From Pseudoscleropodium purum (lineage: Eukaryota > Streptophyta > Bryopsida > Hypnales > Brachytheciaceae), in the NCBI GenBank assembly GCA_963969395.1, contig OZ017801.1:8871611-8935610 (forward strand): 64,000 nt of DNA, in the 5' to 3' direction. Position numbers and translations under genes: made by a program. The notes under the pieces were generated by a model. That model saw only the letters and a list, made by a program, of their open reading frames with translations. It was not told the origin of the DNA and did no database searches. Position 1 is the first letter of the stretch. The number at the start of each line of letters is the position of its first letter. Positions 33,301-44,267 of the stretch are shown in pieces.

Positions 33301-35862
33301 ATAGTATCTTCCTAGATATATCTTTACTGCTCAAATCTGCAGGAGATGGTTTCTTCGTTCTATTGGTATGTTTTTCTACCTTCGTTGAAGCTTCCCAAAT
33401 AATTCATTTCAACTCATATAGATATGGAAGCAGCCATTTTTCATCATTGAGGTCTGAAGAGTTAAATTGCGAGAGCGTATATTGCCAGTTCACGGTTGAG
33501 TTTCTATGAATGTCTAATGCATGACCTGGAAATCTACCTGTTTGTCTGATGGATGCAGGTGTTAGCAAAAGGCCCACTCTTGCATGATTTGCTATCGTTG
33601 CTTTCTCGAGGGGATTTGGAGAAGGGAAATCGACAAATTACGATGCAAACTTCCCCTGTTGAGGCAAACGTCCACGTGGCAGGTTCCCTGACTTGCTCTC
33701 GAGTGGATTTCCTGATTGCTGGTATGTACATAATGCTTTAATCCTTAAATGATTTTGACTATGTTTTCACCAAAACCACTCCAATATTGCCAGTTCTTGT
33801 ACAAGTATCAAATTTTAGAAAAAATCCATTTTAGACACATGTAACCATAGGATCTTGTAGTATGCTAGTTTGAAAAGATGTGCAAAAAATTTCATAAATT
33901 TTCACCTTATAGATTGCAAGATATTAGCATTTGAAGTGACAAAATTTTTTTTTTTTTTTTTTTTGCAAAAAGTTGGGTAGGTGCACTTCATAAGGTTGCA
34001 TTTGTATGAAAAAATGTCCAAAATGGTGGTTACTCATTGAATTCATTCTTCAACATATAGGAAAAAAATATTAAGTAGAAAGAAAGAGAGAATGATTCAA
34101 AATATTAATTTGTTAACAATTTATTTATGGAATTGAAAAATGCCAATCTCAAATGTTGTGATGGTGTAATAAATATTCTACATTTTATTTTATTTTATTT
34201 TTTTCAAAAATATTGAAAATTGAGTTAAATAAAGGACTTCAAAGTTTGTCTTAGAGTAAAAATTCAATAACAACTTGCAAACTCCCGCAAACTAAAATTC
34301 TTTATAACATTTGACTCATTGATTAAAATGGAATGATTCAAATCTTTACAAGTATATATAAATTTAGAGAATCAATTTCAAATTTCAATTACTTAAAAAA
34401 GTGATTTAAAAAAAAAAATAATTGCCCGAGCTACTTGCCGAGTAATGAAAAGTGCATATCATACAATAATTTCTTAACTATGTAGTCAAAAGTTATGAAA
34501 ATTGTTGAGTCTTAAAGCTACTCCTTGAGCACATGTTATATTAAAATTTCAAAGATAAAAACTTCATTTGTAGTGAGTTGCCCAAAATTGCTATGTTGCC
34601 AAAAAAAAACGTAATTTGATCCTTTAGGGGTTAATGCATCGCTTGTGTGATGGTTATAAATTCAAGTTTAGGCTTGATAGTAGCGCCTGCTCATGAGAGA
34701 CTTCTTTTGAGCTAGCATTAGGCGAAGCAACAATTAATTGATTGCGACACATTAGAACTCTTTTGCAGCACATTCCAACAGCATCTCTTGCAAGAATTTT
34801 ATGATGAAGAATTGGTGCTTACAATAACTAGTGCCCGGTACATACAGATAAGATTCATGTGGCGACTTGGGGACTTATGGACCATGTACATGAGACCATG
34901 AAGATGACTCTCGCAATTCCGGGGAACTCTTTAAGGGACCTTCTGGGACTCACCAGGGTTTCTTCCGGTTATCATTTGCAGGTATCTTTCTTCCTGATTT
35001 TGGAATTTGTGCATCAGTGTTGCAGATACATTTCCTTACTAATTTCGGAAAGTAGAAGTGAATTACTTCATTGAAATTCCAAATCCTAGTTATTGTAGGC
35101 ATTTCAGAGGAGTGACTTCAGAATCGTCCTTATTGAGGAAAAACAAAAATGAAAACCATCTTTAACAGAAGTCTGACATACGTTCCTAAATTTCTATGAA
35201 ACTGAGGAGCATATGGTCTAGGATAACTCCAATGACGATACGTGGTCTGAAGTTCTCAGCTACTGGCTGGATTGGCTGCATTGGCTGCATTGTTGTTCAG
35301 TCATGGTTGTCTTTCTCTGTTTTTTCTAGGACCCGTAAGGTATAGGTACTGAATTGTGACACGCACCTTATTGTGACACCTAATATCTTGCACGATGAGT
35401 ACGTATAATTTGAGAATGCCCACCGTCTTGTCATTAAAACTTGTGTCAGTCATCTGTCGATCAAACTTTGAATCCTTGTAAAATTTGCACTCAGGATCCA
35501 AATAAAGCCTACTTTGATGCACAGGAATCCCCTTGCAGTTGTTAGCAAGAATCCATATCAATTTGATCAATGATCTAAGAACAGGAAGTGCATGGTGGTG
35601 GAAGTATAATTTCTTTTAAGTGTGGTTCTACTAAATAATCCGAGATTAACACAAAAGATTGAATGTGTGATAACAGATCCCAATCAATGGGTCGTTTGAC
35701 CGACCTCAAGTGGATTGGGTGGCCGCTGGCCGAGGGATCACACAGCTCACTGTGCAGGAAAAATTAGGTGGTAACTTGCTTTCAGCATTTCTTGAGCAGT
35801 TTGACGACACGGACTCTGTGGTTCCCCAACCCATTGGCACCTTACCATGGGTTCGAGAGTAA
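30333..35862 (+). CDS. AsmA/DUF748-like membrane-anchored protein
   Basis: Seven exons join in phase to 551 residues: 30333-30723, 31656-31814, 32292-32734, 33007-33186, 33559-33721, 34848-34981, 35677-35862. A basic segment (RILRRLMKF) precedes one transmembrane stretch at about residues 95-115. The rest resembles the beta-rich AsmA-like architecture of bacterial envelope proteins: VESVSLGWREPVRVEGVSL, then AVVVQPTVDW, a central domain with VPWNATVQAPGGNLEV, and the repeating end pattern IPINGSFDRPQVDW. Such proteins act in lipid transport between membranes; that role, and placement in an organelle envelope, are inference. The start is uncertain: an upstream exon 30028-30130 (MHSLLITSRRSDSIFRFRI, transit-like) joins at 30331 in phase. 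Intron 5 holds a 0.9-kb MITE. HPH3 follows about 1.1 kb downstream. Confidence 0.72.
33738..34634 (-). mobile_element. TTAA-type MITE, copy E, inside an intron
   Basis: TTAA|TCCTTAAATG at the left (33738) and CCTTTAGGGG|TTAA at the right (34631-34634) give matching TTAA duplications and inverted ends. The interior is the reverse complement of copy A. It lies wholly in intron 5 of the AsmA-like gene, 17 bases after the splice donor and ~210 bases before the next exon. Confidence 0.85.
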
Positions 35863-36866
35863 TGTTTGCACTCGATAACCGGAGGCCCGAAGCGATCATC
35901 ACTTATCAGGCATCACCAGTTGAGTATTTTACGCCTCCAATTGGTGCAAGACGAAGGAATCCCAATTGGTGACCCTCTCTTTGATTCCCAGGGAGCAATG
36001 TGAACCCTTCGATCCTCTAGATGGATGGCTGAGATTTAGTAGGGGGTAGCTGGTTATGGACTAGGCAACTGACTCGCTGCTTGGCAGCTCGTGATACACG
36101 CACAACCCTGCTTAGCTTCAGACCCCAGCACGCAGGACCATCAGACCCTGGAGCCATTTCCAGTTCTCTGAGCTAGAGCGCCAGGGAGAACTTACAGGGT
36201 TATGATCGACACCAGACGTACCCTCCTTTTCTTTCTTTTGCAACCGCGGTGCATGTTTTATGCGACGATGAAGGCGACATGACACAGGAGGGATACGAGG
36301 CATGGATGGAATTGTGACCGCGGATATGATCGTCTTCTGAGAACTTGAGCTAGCTTGATCAAATCTAACCCGTCGTGATTTTCTATACAGTGAATTCTGG
36401 ACTGGCTCTGTTGAGAGTAGCATTGGCGGTTGTCGTAACCACATCACAGACTAGCTTGGATTTTGCGGTACTAGTTAGAGAATGGATTGTACAGGACATC
36501 AACAGGAGGATGCATGTAATTGAGCTGCTGTCTGGACTTCCAGGAGTGAAAAGATGAGAAATATGAAATTCAAGCTCACTCGAGGTGTAGCACAGGACAG
36601 GACATTGCTGCAGATGAATCTTGGGGTCGTTTCAAGGTATAAGGCAACAGTTAGTATGGACAAAGTTCTTATCTCCCAACAATTTCCCTACCATGAAACT
36701 ATGCAGAAAAAAAAGAAAAAGAAACAGAACAGCTCCTCAAAGTAAAAGACAAGGTTGTTTTCAATGTAAAAGAAAAAGTAAGTGAAGGAAATGGTTGTCA
36801 ATGGAAAAGGAAATGTCAAAATGTAAAAGACAAATGCTAAAAGTAAAAGTGGATGACTCCACCACC

Positions 36867-36874
36867 TACAAATA
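36867..36874 (+). promoter_or_regulatory. TATA-box position of HPH3, altered
   Basis: At the position of the TATAAATA box of HPH1 and HPH2 this copy reads TACAAATA (context CCACCTACAAATAGCAAGG). The T-to-C change may weaken the promoter. Confidence 0.5.
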
Positions 36875-37019
36875 GCAAGGACTCCTTTGGGTTTCAACTC
36901 ACAATTCTCACTCTTCTCTTTTGCCACTCCATTCTCTCAAATCCCTCATTTCCTTCACATACTTCTTTTTCCATCTTTTAAGTTATTTCTTTCATCCATA
37001 AACCTCAAAACCGTTTACA

Positions 37020-37919
37020 ATGGCATTCAAAAAGCATCTTCTAGTCATTTTCGTTTTGACTTTGTTCACTACTTTGCCATTTTCTTTTGCAATGGTGACC
37101 GAAAGTGGCAAACAAGAGTACAAGGCTCCATTACACTCTCGAAAACATGGCCCTTTAGGCCTCCACCCACATCCGTTTCTTACTCCAATTGCCATTCCAC
37201 CAACAACACCAACAAGCTCCGAGGTGTCCGAACCACTAGTTGTTGTGGCCCCGCTTGACTTGGACAAACATGGGCCACATCGTCATCCATTCCCGCATCC
37301 ACATCCGGTTTTTACTCCAATTGCACCAACAAGCTCGGAGGTGTCTGAACCACTAGTATACGATGTTGCCGCAACCCCCCTCAACTTCGACAAACACGGT
37401 CCACATCATCATCCATTCCCACATCCACATCCGGTTTTTACTCCAATTGTACCAACAAGCTCAGAGGTGTCCGAACCACTAGTACATGATGTTGCTGCAG
37501 ACCCCCTCAACTTTGACAAACACGGGCCACATCATCATCCATTCCCGCATCCACATCCGGTTTTTACTCCAATTGCACCAACAAGCTCGGAGGTGTCCGA
37601 ACCACTAGTACACGATGGTGCCGCAGCCCCCCTCAACTTCGACAAACACGGGCCACATCATCATCCATTCCCACATCCACATCCGGTTTTTACTCCAATT
37701 GCACCAACAAGCTCTGAGGTGTCTGAACCACTAGTACATGATGTTGCTGCAGCTCCACTTAACTTGGACAAACATGGGCCACATCATCATCCATTCCCGC
37801 ATCCATTTCCCATCCCAGATTGTGATCCATCAAGTGATTCCGACTGTTCATTCCCATTTCCGACTTGTGATCCATCATCTGATTCGGACTGTCCTTGCTT
37901 GCCTTGGCAAAGCTGTTAG
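37020..37919 (+). CDS. HPH3: secreted His/Pro-rich repeat protein, longest copy
   Basis: An intronless gene of 299 residues, the third member of the HPH family. The ATG opens a signal peptide (MAFKKHLLVIFVLTLF, cleavage expected after PFSFA). After KAPLHSRKHGPLGLHPHP and one degenerate unit come four full units with an exact 126-base period in the DNA, each of the form HGPHHHPFPHPHPVFTP.. SSEVSEPLVHD.. FDK. The last half unit runs into a tail with CDPSSDSDC twice and a final CPCLPWQSC. The stop is TAG at 37917. His, Pro and Cys are strongly enriched. A secreted metal-binding or wall-associated protein, or a precursor cut into repeated peptides, are possible roles; none is shown by the sequence. 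Confidence 0.85.
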   Translation: MAFKKHLLVIFVLTLFTTLPFSFAMVTESGKQEYKAPLHSRKHGPLGLHPHPFLTPIAIPPTTPTSSEVSEPLVVVAPLDLDKHGPHRHPFPHPHPVFTPIAPTSSEVSEPLVYDVAATPLNFDKHGPHHHPFPHPHPVFTPIVPTSSEVSEPLVHDVAADPLNFDKHGPHHHPFPHPHPVFTPIAPTSSEVSEPLVHDGAAAPLNFDKHGPHHHPFPHPHPVFTPIAPTSSEVSEPLVHDVAAAPLNLDKHGPHHHPFPHPFPIPDCDPSSDSDCSFPFPTCDPSSDSDCPCLPWQSC

Positions 37920-38783
37920 TGAAGTTGCAAACTCTCAATAGCAACAGATGCCAACCTACTTGAATTCAGCCTTCAATTGATGCAAGTGAAAGGAAGCTAC
38001 ATCGAAATAGTGTTTTGTGGGAAAAAAACATAAATCATAGAGAGAAATTTTTGGATACTGTCTAAAAGTTTCAAATACAATTATTTAGTTCTAGAACTAC
38101 ATGGATTTACTGACTGGTGGATCCAAATAGTAAGTGAATGAATTAAGTACACCATCGAATTTGTTGGTGACTACTTTGTTCGAATTCAATTACTTATTTG
38201 TCATCATTTTATTCACAACTGGATTTTCATGCAGAAGTTGATAAGATTGCAATCAACATGCTTAACAAGAAATTGTGTTTGATACTTTGTGTGTTTTGTG
38301 CCTTTGATCTATGATTGTCTTCATGATTGCAATTTCTATTCTGAACAGTTTTACATTTCCCTGCAGTAGTCTGTCCGACTGGAGGATGGATCATTTGCCT
38401 GCAATTGCATTAATAAGATTATTTTCTCTTCAGTTGTAGTTTGTTTCACATTTGTATAGATATTTTATAGTTCCCATTTGAATGCTTTAGGGTATAATTG
38501 CATCAGCACTTTAACAGTTCTGCACTGTAAATGAGGGGAGAATTGAAATTACTCTCCACTTGGGCCAGATTCGTTAAAAAAGTAATTCGAAATGTAATTA
38601 CTCCCATGGCTTCAATTTAGACAAGCACTATGGTAGAAGAAATCTAATAGTGTAAAACAAAAGAAAAGCTTCCTGTGAGTAATCTGAATTTCAACACGAT
38701 GCCTCAAAACCAATGGTTACATTATCATGAGCACTTTTAATCACCACAAGTTACTAGATATCAAGCGCAAACAATAAGTGTTA

Positions 38784-38861
38784 CTTCCTTTGTTTCTGAA
38801 AAAGACTTGTGTTTCCTATGTGTTTTACAAACAAAACATGGATCTCTTTCAGAAACAGAGG
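38784..38861. mobile_element. Very short Stowaway-like MITE (78 bp)
   Basis: Inverted ends CTTCCTTTGTTTCTGAAA and, from the right, CTACCTCTGTTTCTGAAA, flanked by TA at 38782-38783 and 38862-38863. Ends of the CTCCCTCYGTTTC type with TA duplication fit Tc1/mariner Stowaway elements. Confidence 0.6.
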
Positions 38862-39173
38862 TAGCGTTAAATAGCAAGGGTTTTTCTATTGGGTCGACAG
38901 TTATTCAGCAGTCGACCTGCACTTGAATCGACAATATTGAATTACGTTTTTCACAACATGATCAATCAAATTGGTTACTCCAGAACCATGAATCCTTGAT
39001 TCTAATGAGTTTACGGACTCATTTTGTTCATAAAGGCAAAAATTACAAAACTCCAGAAATGGTAAATGTAACCTACAAACAATGTGTCGCACCAAAAAGA
39101 GACCTGTCAATGCTAGTAAATACGTTGGACAATTTAAGTCAGTGTCTGCCATGTCACGATTTCTGTGGGTCAA

Positions 39174-41510
39174 TCACATGAGACGCCCGACATAGGTGGC
39201 TCTAGGGTACTTCAACTTTAACTCTTGCCATTGCACGAATAATTGATCTGCAAGTCTAAGATTGTATAGTAATAACCCTGTAAGTGAAAGCTTCTTCACC
39301 CGACAAATGCTTTCCACGTATATCACCACCACCCATTTCAATCCCATCGCCTGCAATACATCCACTAAATTTCAGAACATCTCAGAGCACGTTGGGACGC
39401 TGCAAAGGACTTCCAGTGTAGCAGACTATGCAACAAACAATGCCTAACTTATCATCAGGGACAAAAATTGACGCATGAACAAACGAGCAAATGCAGAACC
39501 GTGGAACCCTAAGATAATTAGAAATTGGGAGACTTCATGCTCATAAAACCCATCGGACCATCCTCCATTCATTCACAATACACCCTGGCTTTTATAATAC
39601 GACTGCCTCAGGTCCTAAAAACCTGAAGGGAAGGCGTAGTGTTGAGAGACTTGGACTTTCAGGACATGGGACAAAGTCCAATCTCAAGTACAGAGGACCC
39701 CTTGTGTATTAATATGAACTAAATGATATCAACTAGTATTCAAAAGCATCGGGCCTTCAAGAAGAAACCCTTTTGTTTGTACACCCTCTTCCTCTGTATT
39801 ACAAACCAGAGAGAAATGAGTAGGACATTGATTTGAACATGTGACAAGTGTGCTACGATCAATGAAAATGTCAGAAGTGTGAAGGATATTCCGGAATGTA
39901 ATTTTCAAGGTCATCTTAACGAGGTCTTAGTGAGCTAGGGTTTACAACTTTTTCAATAGACACCTAAACCCTAATAAGTGCCATGTATGATTGTGATCTA
40001 GTAATTGAAGTCTAGGAAAATGAGACATGAAGTACCTTAAGCAGAAAACCAGCTACACATACTGGTAAACAGGTACCAGGACCATTGCACAAAATCTGCA
40101 GCAAACAAATACAAAAACGGTAAACAACAAGCAAAATGATGGTGAACTGTTCAATACATTTTAAACTTGTTCTATGAGTGCACCCGTCTTGTTCATCATC
40201 AGATAACAAACAAAAGCAGGATTTGATTCGGATTTAATCAATATGCCTAAGAATTGCGTGCAACACCATGATACTTTTGCTAACACACAATCTAGGAGCT
40301 ACTATCTAAGGAGCTTTCAAAGTGATTTTTACGAGCTTCCTTCCTCAAATTTTGAACTCAAGAAATAAGAAATTGTAAGAAAATGGATGCCAAAGAAACA
40401 ACATATCAGAGGATAAAAGCATCCTGGATATCTTGGAGATAGGACCTCAAATGATTTTGGAGCTCCTCTCAAAATGCAATATGAAATTGTAGACAAGAAA
40501 TTGCCAACAATTCCCTCCATCCGGAAATAGGAAACGCTCTGAAACAACACTGGTGACCTATTCCCAGTGTCCCCAGTGTTGTTTCAAAACGTTTGATACC
40601 AATTCCATCGATGACATTGTGAAAAGCATAATTCAAATGAGTCCAAATACAACATAACCAGGATCAATGAAGAAAATTCCACTTGTTCATCGAACATTAA
40701 AAAAAGATAACCAATAAAAAGTCCCACATGACCTACTCAAACTCCAGAAAAAACATGAAGTCTAATTTGAACACTTGTTTCTGGACAGAGGGAGTACTCC
40801 GTATGTGAAAAGGGGGAATTTCAATTGAACTTACAATATCCGGCCGTATGCGCAAAACTTGAAGAACCGCTAGAACAAACGCCCACAAAGTGCTGAAGAC
40901 CGACGTTACATAAGACTGCCCTACTTCCCGGCTCCTGTAAATCCTCGAGTACCGGCTGGTTTGAAGCGATCTCTCTGCATCCCCGACGTCCTGTTATTTT
41001 GCCAGAATTCAGACCCTTTCAAAACCCTAACAAAACCCTAGCCAAAGCGAACAGAAAACTTATCCACCTCGCACTGCCAACCCCAAGTACCTGAACCCGG
41101 AAGTCTTTGAGCATCTGAGCTTCGTCTCCTTCAGCTTTGATCAGGCTCATTTTATCAGTGGCGCCAGCGATGTAGAATCTGGGAGCGTATTGCTGAACGT
41201 TCATTGATCTCACCAAGCTCAGAATCTCCGCAGTATGACCACCTACACAGAGCAACCAACAACCATAAGCAATGCGAATTTGTCATCATCGGAGACAAAG
41301 GAGCAGAAATTTAGAATCAATTTCACAAAGAGGGTGCGCAATTGTACCAGATCCTAGCACGATGAGCGTGCGCTTGGGCCGACGCGGTTGGGAAGACAAC
41401 GGCTTCCCGGTGTTGTACAGGACCCAAAACATCCGAATCACCAAAATTGTGAACAACAGCGTTGGAATCCAAGGCCACAGCGACTCCATTGTGCATAAAT
41501 TTGCGAACAT
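39174..41510 (-). CDS. ALG14: ALG14, UDP-GlcNAc transferase membrane subunit
   Basis: A complete five-exon gene: 41510-41348, 41242-41091, 40990-40835, 40095-40036 and 39350-39174, in phase, 235 residues. ALG14 anchors the cytosolic ALG13 at the ER and together they add the second GlcNAc to the dolichol-linked oligosaccharide for N-glycosylation. The N terminus has one hydrophobic segment (about residues 13-31). Family motifs are VLGSGGHTAEILSLV (split by intron 1), SREVGQSYVTSVFSTLWAF, ILCNGPGTCLPVCVAGFLLK, VVVIYVESICRVKKLSLTG, and the end LADQLFVQW..YPRATYVGRLM. The start could be Met1 or Met8; Met8 (MESLWPWIP) places the anchor nearer the N terminus. Length is usual for the family. Confidence 0.93.
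40511..40794. mobile_element. Stowaway-like MITE in ALG14 intron 3
   Basis: The left end reads TTCCCTCCATCCGGAAATAG; the right end on the opposite strand reads CTCCCTCTGTCCAGAAACAA, followed by TA. These are typical Tc1/mariner Stowaway ends. The TA on the left is changed to AA. The element lies within the ALG14 intron between exons 3 and 4. Confidence 0.65.
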
Positions 41511-41930
41511 GGATTGTCAATTGAGTAATCGGGTCATGAGGAAAACACTCGTGAGAAGCAATTCGGCTCAAAAAAAAGGAACACACAGGCCGCAGCGCTT
41601 CGAAAGTACACAACGACGACGGAAAATAGGAAGACACCTGAATCAGAACATCAATGGAGAAGAGCCCGAGGGGTTTGTTGATGAACGTGGTGGATGATTC
41701 TGTGGAGTTTAGTGTCTTGGATGAAAATCGTCGGATGAGAGCCTAGGTTCGCTGGGAATCTTTCGATGAGAAGTTTAGACGGAAATCATCGGAGTGGATG
41801 ATGAACAGGGGACGGAACACCAACCATCTTCCGTGAGTTAAGAAGTTAAGAAGTTAAAGAAGTTGCTTCCAACTCACTTCAGTTCAATTTTATTTGACAC
41901 TTATTGAACTAGTCATGAATTTCTTAATTC

Positions 41931-42072
41931 TTAACCCATAAAGGACACAACCTCCCATGACCAAGGTAAGTCATCAAAATGCTTTGATTATTGAATGCAT
42001 TTTTTGTTTTTACAGTGAATAGTCAAATCATCCATTAGACATTTTTCAACTGCAATGTCCTTTAAGGATTAG
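41931..42072. mobile_element. Short TTAA-type MITE (~142 bp)
   Basis: TTAACCCATAAAGGACA at the left and TGTCCTTTAAGGATTA at the right are inverted matches to the TTAA-type ends. It is a much shorter internal-deletion form or a related family. It lies about 420 bases upstream of ALG14. Confidence 0.6.
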
Positions 42073-42310
42073 AGGACAAGCTTGTGGTCATGAAAATCAT
42101 TCGTTTAGATAACTTGGGAATCATTGGCTTAAAAAAATGCAAAAGCTCTCATTAGAAGTCAAACTATTGTAGAAGACCTCTTCCTTTTACAACAACATTT
42201 TGAAGATGAATAATTGTATTTTTTGTCTTATACGAAAAAGATTTTTTGTCATTTATTCGACACAAACTGTCCATGGCATTATTTATCAATTAAATTGAAT
42301 TAGAGGATGC

Positions 42311-42601
42311 ATTAGATGAAATTTGAAGCTTTCAACAACCTGTTTTGGGCCTATTCCTGTTGTTGTTCCCCTGTAGTGAACAATACAACTAGTTGTTTCC
42401 AAAAAAATTTAAATAAAAATTAAAAAAAAAAAAAAAAAAATTCTTAGAATGCAAAAAAGAGTTGAAAATTCTTTTTTAATTTTTTTTGGGCAATAAAGTG
42501 GCACTCTCTTGGCCACGTCAAATTGTGCTACTAGTTGCGTTCCCAATGTTCTCAGGGTTGGATAATTCGTAGTCTCTTAGAGGCCTCAAATTTCATCTAA
42601 T
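42311..42601. mobile_element. ATTAG-type MITE (291 bp)
   Basis: Ends are ATTAGATGAAATTTGAAGC at the left and, on the opposite strand, ATTAGATGAAATTTGAGGC at the right, one mismatch in 19. The centre has a long A tract at 42421-42440. Confidence 0.75.
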
Positions 42602-42984
42602 GCTTCAATCATCCCCATTGTGAAATTATATCATTTTTTTGCTAAAAGACTAGAAATTTTATTCTTTGCTAAAATACTAGGAACTTCCATTAGTTCTATA
42701 TTAGTACTCTTTGGAAGTTCAAATAATTCCCAAATCAATGAGATTCAATGTTATGATTAAATGATGTATTAATTAAATTAACTTAAGTAATAAGATCTTT
42801 GAGTAATTTTAATGGACTAAGGGTGGACTTTCATATGTTGGAATCAACCACCCTTTGCAAAAGAAACAAAAACTTTTCTAAATTCTACAAGGAACTGGAA
42901 TAGTTTACAAGCATGATTACAAGGAGAAATATATAAAGAGTGGGGGGAACAAGTTTTCAACTTCTTGTAATAAAAATTTTAACA

Positions 42985-43140
42985 TTAAAGTAGTGTGCTC
43001 TTACAACGACCATTTAAGAACTTATTGCCTTTTGGAGGAAGCTAAACACCTTGAAACAATTTTCATCAAATTTTCATTGGAAGGAAAATGGAATTGGCAT
43101 CTAATCTTAAATTGTCTCATATTTTTTGAACCTTTGTAGA
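42985..43140 (+). repeat. Dispersed repeat, partner of 1945-2115
   Basis: It is colinear by eye with 1945-2115, with shared landmarks AAATGGAATTGGCAT and CCATTTAAGAACT. It may be a fragment of an old mobile element; no ends were identified. Confidence 0.55.
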
Positions 43141-43309
43141 AATAGTAATGAATTTTTGAAGGTGAAACAAAGTGGTCACTAAAAGCAACCGCCTCCTGAA
43201 ATGTACATTATTGGTACATTGAAGAAAGCAAAATTTACCTTTGTGTCTTGATCACATGTAGAGCATAATAGCTTTTAGAGCAAACTATTTTACACTTAAT
43301 TGAACTTTG

Positions 43310-43462
43310 CACTGTAAAAAACCCTTGTTTTAGGTGATGGATTAGCATCAAAAAGAATAGATTTTAGGTGACATCATTATTGACATAAAAACATGTTTTT
43401 TTCTTTTATGCCACCTAAAATCTATTCCTTTTTACATCAATAAACTTTGGTTTCTTATAGTA
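43310..43462. mobile_element. Miniature CACTA-like foldback (153 bp)
   Basis: The left end is CACTGTAAAAAACC; the right end on the opposite strand is TACTATAAGAAACC. TTG flanks both sides (43307-43309, 43463-43465). Internally AATAGATTTTAGGTG and CACCTAAAATCTATT form an inverted pair, so most of the element folds into a hairpin. The terminal C is mutated on the right. Confidence 0.6.
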
Positions 43463-43465
43463 TTG

Positions 43466-44267
43466 GAGTTGCTATTAATTTGACAATGATACAAAGCTAC
43501 TTCTAAAATGTACTCCATCAATTTTTCTGTATTCACTATCCACTATCCAGTGAAAAGATGCAAACAATATGTTTTTGATTAATCCCCCATACTTTCAATT
43601 TTCAAAAATCACAAACCATCAACTAGTAAAAAAATTGAAACCAATCCCAAAACCTTCAATCTTGAATACGAATATGGGGTACAAATATAGATATGGGATA
43701 TGAATACAAATACAATATGGAGTATGCATACATATACAAATACGAAGGACATATATTAATATACGATACAAATATAGATACAAAGGAATAGAAATTCCAT
43801 ATCGATTGCAAGTCCCATTTTCACTTTGGAATTACAAATAGGATGAGTGGGTGAGTTTGGATTGGGTTTACGTCTGAGTTGAGTTTGACTCAGAAATTTA
43901 AAAAAATTATGTTCTAATAGGAGATAATAAAATAAAAAAATCTATTGAACTAAACTAATTGTCTGAAAACATGTTCTCTCACTATCTACTCAAAAAAAAA
44001 CAGCCCCCTATAAGATCATAGAAGTGTAAACATCATGGTAGTTTGCTAAAGACAATTTTTTCGGTTCAATTTTGAAATTGAAATCTGAAAATTTGTTTTT
44101 CCGATTCCGACTGCGAGCTCTCTTGTCTTGCCACCAAGGGTCAGTACTTTTAACCCATGACTAATGACGTGGACGCTATCTATTTTGCCATTCCTAGTAG
44201 ACCTTCTAGTTCGTTTGACTTCCTCGACCCTTTTCACCATGAATTTTATATATATCCTTTTGTGCAG
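43466..44267. other. Spacer with ATAC/ATGGGG low-complexity stretch
   Basis: At 43665-43790 short variants of ATACAAATA/GGATATGAATAC repeat irregularly. No gene was recognised. Confidence 0.4.

Larger units (their letters stand above)
34848..38603 (+). repeat. Duplicated block, copy 3 (intact, opposite orientation)
   Basis: This copy runs from exon 6 of the AsmA-like gene to the 3' flank of HPH3 and is inverted relative to copies 1 and 2. It is the only copy in which both genes are intact, so it best represents the ancestral arrangement, assuming loss elsewhere rather than capture here. Confidence 0.75.

Noticed and set aside
41272..41697. 141-codon plus-strand ORF opposite ALG14 exon 1
   Set aside because: Antisense to the first ALG14 exon and its leader; no recognisable domain.
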